From Mesocentrotus franciscanus (Eukaryota; Echinodermata; Echinoidea; Camarodonta; Strongylocentrotidae): a DNA stretch of 64,000 nucleotides. Each line of letters begins with the position of its first letter. Position 1 is the stretch's first letter. Positions 60,767-64,000 of the stretch are shown here, one piece after another. A program made the translations under genes and the position numbers. The stretch spans positions 31,377,764-31,441,763 of the forward strand of contig CP137679.1 of NCBI GenBank assembly GCA_037976565.1. The letters run 5' to 3'. The notes beneath the pieces are model-generated. The model ran no database searches, had not been told where the DNA came from, and saw only the letters and a list, made by a program, of their open reading frames with translations.

Positions 60767-61429
60767 CTTTTTGGATAATCTATTATTGACAACTATAAAC
60801 AAGACAAGCAAAGAGAAGATATTGAAAATGTTTTCTTTTGTGCATACTAATGAATTGCTCTCTGTAGAAGACTGTGCATGCATACAAAGACACGATTGAT
60901 TCAATTTTGGGAACTATTTCCAATTTCCTAACTGACCTTGATTAGCAATTGACAATATGAAGACTGCACTCGCAGACAAACAATTCAATTAATCTTGCTT
61001 CTATTTGCTGGGCAGAGGAAAAAATGCCCTCAAGGACTCAAAATTCATTGACGAATCACTGGTGATGTAAATAGGAACTCCCGGAAGGAAAACAAATGAG
61101 GTGTTGTTTATCATCCTCTCTTCTTGGCAACAATAACGTGCTACCTTGATTTATAAATCAGCAAATATATTTTCATTTTCTCTAAAATGATTACAAAACA
61201 GATGAAATGTATTGTGAGATTATGAGATCATAATATTATGCTGTATCTATAGGATTGAACAGAGGGATGTATTGTACATTTTTTTTGACACAATACTTTT
61301 CTATTATTATTTGTCACGATTAAAATTTATGAAACTAGCAAGTCCTTGAGCTATGCATCACCTGGCTGTAATAGATTTGATCTTGATACACTCATAACAA
61401 GCCTACTCACAACAAATCAATAGCCTTTC

Positions 61430-61780
61430 TCTTTCATTATCTCTCTGTCTCTCATTCTGTCTCTCATTCTGTCTTTCTTCTCTGTCACATTCTCTCTTTC
61501 TTTCTCAGTGTTATCTTTCTTATTCTTCCTCAATTTTGCTCTTTGTCCATTTTGACCTCCTTTGCTCCTTCACTTTCTCTCTCTCTCTCTTTCACTCTCT
61601 TTTTTGTTCTCTTCCTCTATCTCTCTTCATCTATTCATGCCTCTTTTGTTATCCTTCTCTCTTCTTCCTCAACCTCTATCCCTCTGGCCACTACATTCTT
61701 CATCTCTCTCTCTCTCTCTCTCTCTTTCTCTTCTTTTCTCTCTATCTCCTTCCTTCCCTCCCTTCTTCCCTCACTTGTTA
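61430..61780. repeat. Pyrimidine-rich tract in GTF2B intron
   Basis: CT-rich with repeated CTCTCATTCTGT and pure CT blocks (61703-61722). Overlapping Ser/Leu-rich frames are artefacts. Confidence 0.85.
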
Positions 61781-62162
61781 TGATCACAAATTAAATATCA
61801 GCTTGAGGTGAAGAAGCATGCTGTATTTAGAATAAGAGAAAAATGCTTTTTGTCTTTTAAAAAATTATTTGATCGGTATGTTGTAAAGTAGAATGTTGTA
61901 GAAAGCCATTTAATTATTCCAACATTATTGATATTTCTAGCCTGATCTTTCATCCAACATATATCAAAATGGTGACTCGCATGTTCTCTTTCAAGTTTTA
62001 CACAAGCTTTTGGCATTGACAGGCATGATATTAGCACTTTTATATACATCGCTAAACATGGATGAAAATAGTGTCAAATGGGAGAATACCGATCTGAGCC
62101 GAAGTACGCATATTTCATTTTATTTGATTGCTAAAAAACATCTCTTTTAAGGGGCTTATTTT

Positions 62163-62640
62163 TCATCGCCATCCAATTTTTGGTAACAGGTATATAATTA
62201 TTTGACCCAGGACCTGAGGTTCTCAGGCAGGACCAGGGTACCCAGCCTTTTTAGTCCTAGCCACTGATCACCTTCGGAGGTCTACGCGTAGCTGCCAAGA
62301 GCTCCGTGTTGAGACAACAATCTTGTCTATGTTGAACCTGGGAGCCTACAGAATGAACATGGAGCTACACGGTCAAATCACAAAGAATACACAGCTTCAA
62401 AGTAACCTCAGAGTCAATGCATTGTCAACACTCTGGGAGTAACCCAGTAAAAAGTGAGTACCTCCGTGAAAGGACCTGAAAATGATTGACTGATTCCCTG
62501 CTGTTCCATGGGCTTCGGGTTCACTTAGGGGGCTCTTCCGGCGACACCCGCAGTGCTGCTTTGCTTTTCCATACAGAAATCATATTTGTACCCAATTCAG
62601 AACATATTCACACCGGTACTATGACAAAAACACGGGGTAG
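62163..62640. other. Unclassified moderately GC-rich block in GTF2B intron
   Basis: Higher GC than its flanks, with phrases such as GACCCAGGACCTGAGGTTCT and CCTTCGGAGGTCTACGCG. It has no open frame and no inverted ends. It might be an older retroposon. Confidence 0.35.
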
Positions 62641-62742
62641 CGCCTAGAACACCGCAGATCAAGATCTCTGTTGCGATCCTTGGATGTTTGAAGGCCACGT
62701 TTGCACTTCACACTTATCAGTTCTTACTCCTTCCAAGTTTAA

Positions 62743-63278
62743 ATTTAACATCTTTTTACCATTCAATATTTATCAAACTATGCCATACTTGCTAAGACCC
62801 CGTTCTCACTCATTCCTAGACCGATCCAGGCTAGACCAATCCAGTGGATCGCCCCAGAGGTTCGCTTCGTTTTGTATACACACTCACAAGCTAGACCGCT
62901 CTTGTTGCTATGGTATAGCGCGAATGAACTAGACCGCTCCTGTTGCTGGGGGTTGCAAAGGTTAGCGGGTCAAATGTTTCGCGTGCCGTATACATAATTT
63001 CCCGCGTAACACACACACCGACCAAAACGCACTTCCTGTTGAAGATTGCTTCCTGGCACGGTTTGTGTACACACTGCAAACTAGATCGGTCTGGGGCAAT
63101 CTAGGAAGCGAACCGGTCCAGAAGATCGCTTCCTGGACCGCTTGTCTGTACACACTCGCAGTTAGACCGATCTAGCCTAGATCGATCTAGCCTGGATCGG
63201 TCTAGGAATGAGTGAGAACAGGGTCTTAGCAAGTATGGCATAGTTTGATAAATATTGAATGGTAAAAAGATGTTAAAT
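62743..63278. mobile_element. Long-inverted-repeat element (536 bp) with CTAGACCGATC word array
   Basis: Left arm 62743 to about 62838, right arm about 63180-63278, nearly perfect inverted copies: ATTTAACATCTTTTTACCAT, ATACTTGCTAAGACCC and TTCTCACTCATTCCTAGACC in the left arm, reversed in the right. The 340-bp interior is GC-rich and built from drifting copies of TAGACCGATC and CGCTTCCTGG. No transposase is encoded. Confidence 0.88.
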
Positions 63279-63893
63279 TGAGGGGTCTAACATTTGAAAT
63301 TCAGAAAAACGGAACACACATCACAAATCATGTACCGTACACCGCGACTGCACGTGAAATATGTATCTCGCATATACGGGTCATGCGGTGATCGTGAGCG
63401 ATAGCGCTAGCGCGACGCGTGCACGCTGTGCAGTGCCTATGGCTGAGGGATTACGCATGGCACTTTATGGGCACTCTATGCACACGCGCTCATTATCACA
63501 CGCTGCAAATAGAGATCAGCGTGACGCGCAGCAAACAGGCTGCATGCATCTTGCGCAATGCAATCCTTCCAGCACTCATCGGATCGAAACTATGGAAAGC
63601 CAATTGGTATTTATACTACATGTATTCCCCCAAATCGGAATGTTCCGTTTATCATGGCTCTAAAAACCTCACAAACGCAACAGTTCCGTTAGAAACGGAA
63701 CAGTTGGCAAGTCTGCTATGCATTACCTAATTATGCATTACCTTTCAGGTGTACTAAAACGATCACATTTAATTTGAAAAGAGAGCTTTGAATACAGAGA
63801 TTATGGAGATACCATATTGCACTCAGCAGAGAATGAAGAGAAAGCTAAAATTGAACAATATAAATGGAGACAAAAGGAAGTTAAGGTTCTTAC

Positions 63894-63988
63894 CCTGCCA
63901 CTAGATCTAGTTCATCAGCCTTGCGTGCAATGTGTGTCGCTGCTCTCTGGACCTTGGGCGGTAGGCTCAGATTGGAACAGAATCGAGA
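63894..63988 (-). CDS. gtf2b: TFIIB exon, start of second cyclin repeat
   Basis: On the - strand, the acceptor TTCTTCATAG is followed by [20 protein letters not shown] and then [12 protein letters not shown], ending at donor GG|GTAAGA in phase 2. Human TFIIB has [20 protein letters not shown] then ARKAVELDLVPG, so the match is close. An in-frame TAG just upstream confirms that the exon begins at 63988. It is the most 5' exon of the gene inside the window. Confidence 0.95.
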
Positions 63989-64000
63989 CTATGAAGAAAA

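Larger units (their letters stand above)
55736..63893 (-). other. gtf2b: GTF2B large intron (8.2 kb), repeat-filled
   Basis: Between the exon at 63894-63988 and the exon at 55659-55735. In + coordinates it contains a MITE (55866-56146), a SINE copy (56340-56500), a tandem duplication (56721-60679) holding a 632-bp MITE in one copy and a LINE in the other, a TA repeat (60731-60763), a CT-rich tract (61430-61780), an unclassified block (62163-62640) and a long inverted-repeat element (62743-63278). Confidence 0.85.
53811..64000 (-). other. gtf2b: GTF2B (TFIIB) gene, 3' part: last three coding exons
   Basis: Gene-level entry. Coding exons at 63894-63988, 55659-55735 and 53811-53944, read on the - strand, join in frame (306 nt) to give the C-terminal 101 residues and stop. 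TFIIB binds TBP and promoter DNA through its two cyclin-like repeats and places RNA polymerase II at the start site. The visible part covers the second cyclin repeat. The upstream exons (zinc ribbon, B-reader and linker, first cyclin repeat) lie beyond the right edge. The introns are 109 bp shorter than 8.3 kb (8158 bp, full of repeats) and 1714 bp. GT-AG boundaries are present at every visible junction. Confidence 0.95.

Overview
The window is animal nuclear DNA: AT-rich, with long introns, dense di- and trinucleotide microsatellites and many short inverted-repeat elements. The protein sequences, the frequent 'taggccta' word and the repeat families (elements ending in GTGTTTCACAAAG, GGCCCGAATTCACAAAG or GCGGATCCAG, and SINEs with AAT tails) fit an echinoderm, most likely a sea urchin. 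The species call is inference. Two protein-coding genes can be supported, and they converge.

Gene 1 is an NR5A nuclear receptor (FTZ-F1/SF-1/LRH-1 family) on the + strand. Five coding exons lie at 25367-25541, 34455-34730, 35454-36070, 41707-41962 and 42330-42577. All joins keep frame and give a protein of about 523 residues: a novel N-terminus, a two-finger DNA-binding domain, the FTZ-F1 box, a proline-rich hinge, a ligand-binding domain and an AF-2 helix. The upstream coding exon is predicted from an open frame, a strong donor and matching phase. Gene 2 is GTF2B (transcription factor TFIIB) on the - strand. Its last three coding exons lie at 63894-63988, 55659-55735 and 53811-53944 and encode the C-terminal 101 residues. 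The rest of the gene is beyond the right edge.

Layout: 1-24.9 kb is gene-poor flank with microsatellites, SINE copies and MITE-like elements. 24.9-42.6 kb (plus a 3' UTR to about 43.5 or 44.4 kb) is the NR5A gene, with introns of 8.9, 0.7, 5.6 and 0.4 kb. 43.5-53.7 kb separates the two 3' ends and holds nested repeats, an 89-bp minisatellite and an unidentified sequence that recurs inverted near 8 kb. 53.8-64 kb is the GTF2B 3' end, whose 8.2-kb intron contains a tandem duplication in which each copy carries a different mobile element: a 632-bp MITE in one, a broken 5'-truncated LINE in the other.

The two genes are a sequence-specific regulator (NR5A) and a general RNA polymerase II initiation factor (TFIIB). 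Nothing visible shows that they are co-regulated. I saw no convincing tRNA, rRNA, CRISPR array or prokaryotic-type system. The most unusual material is the layered repeat architecture at 54-64 kb, the NR5A N-terminal exon with a tandem splice acceptor, and an apparent excess of perfect NR5A-type binding sites.
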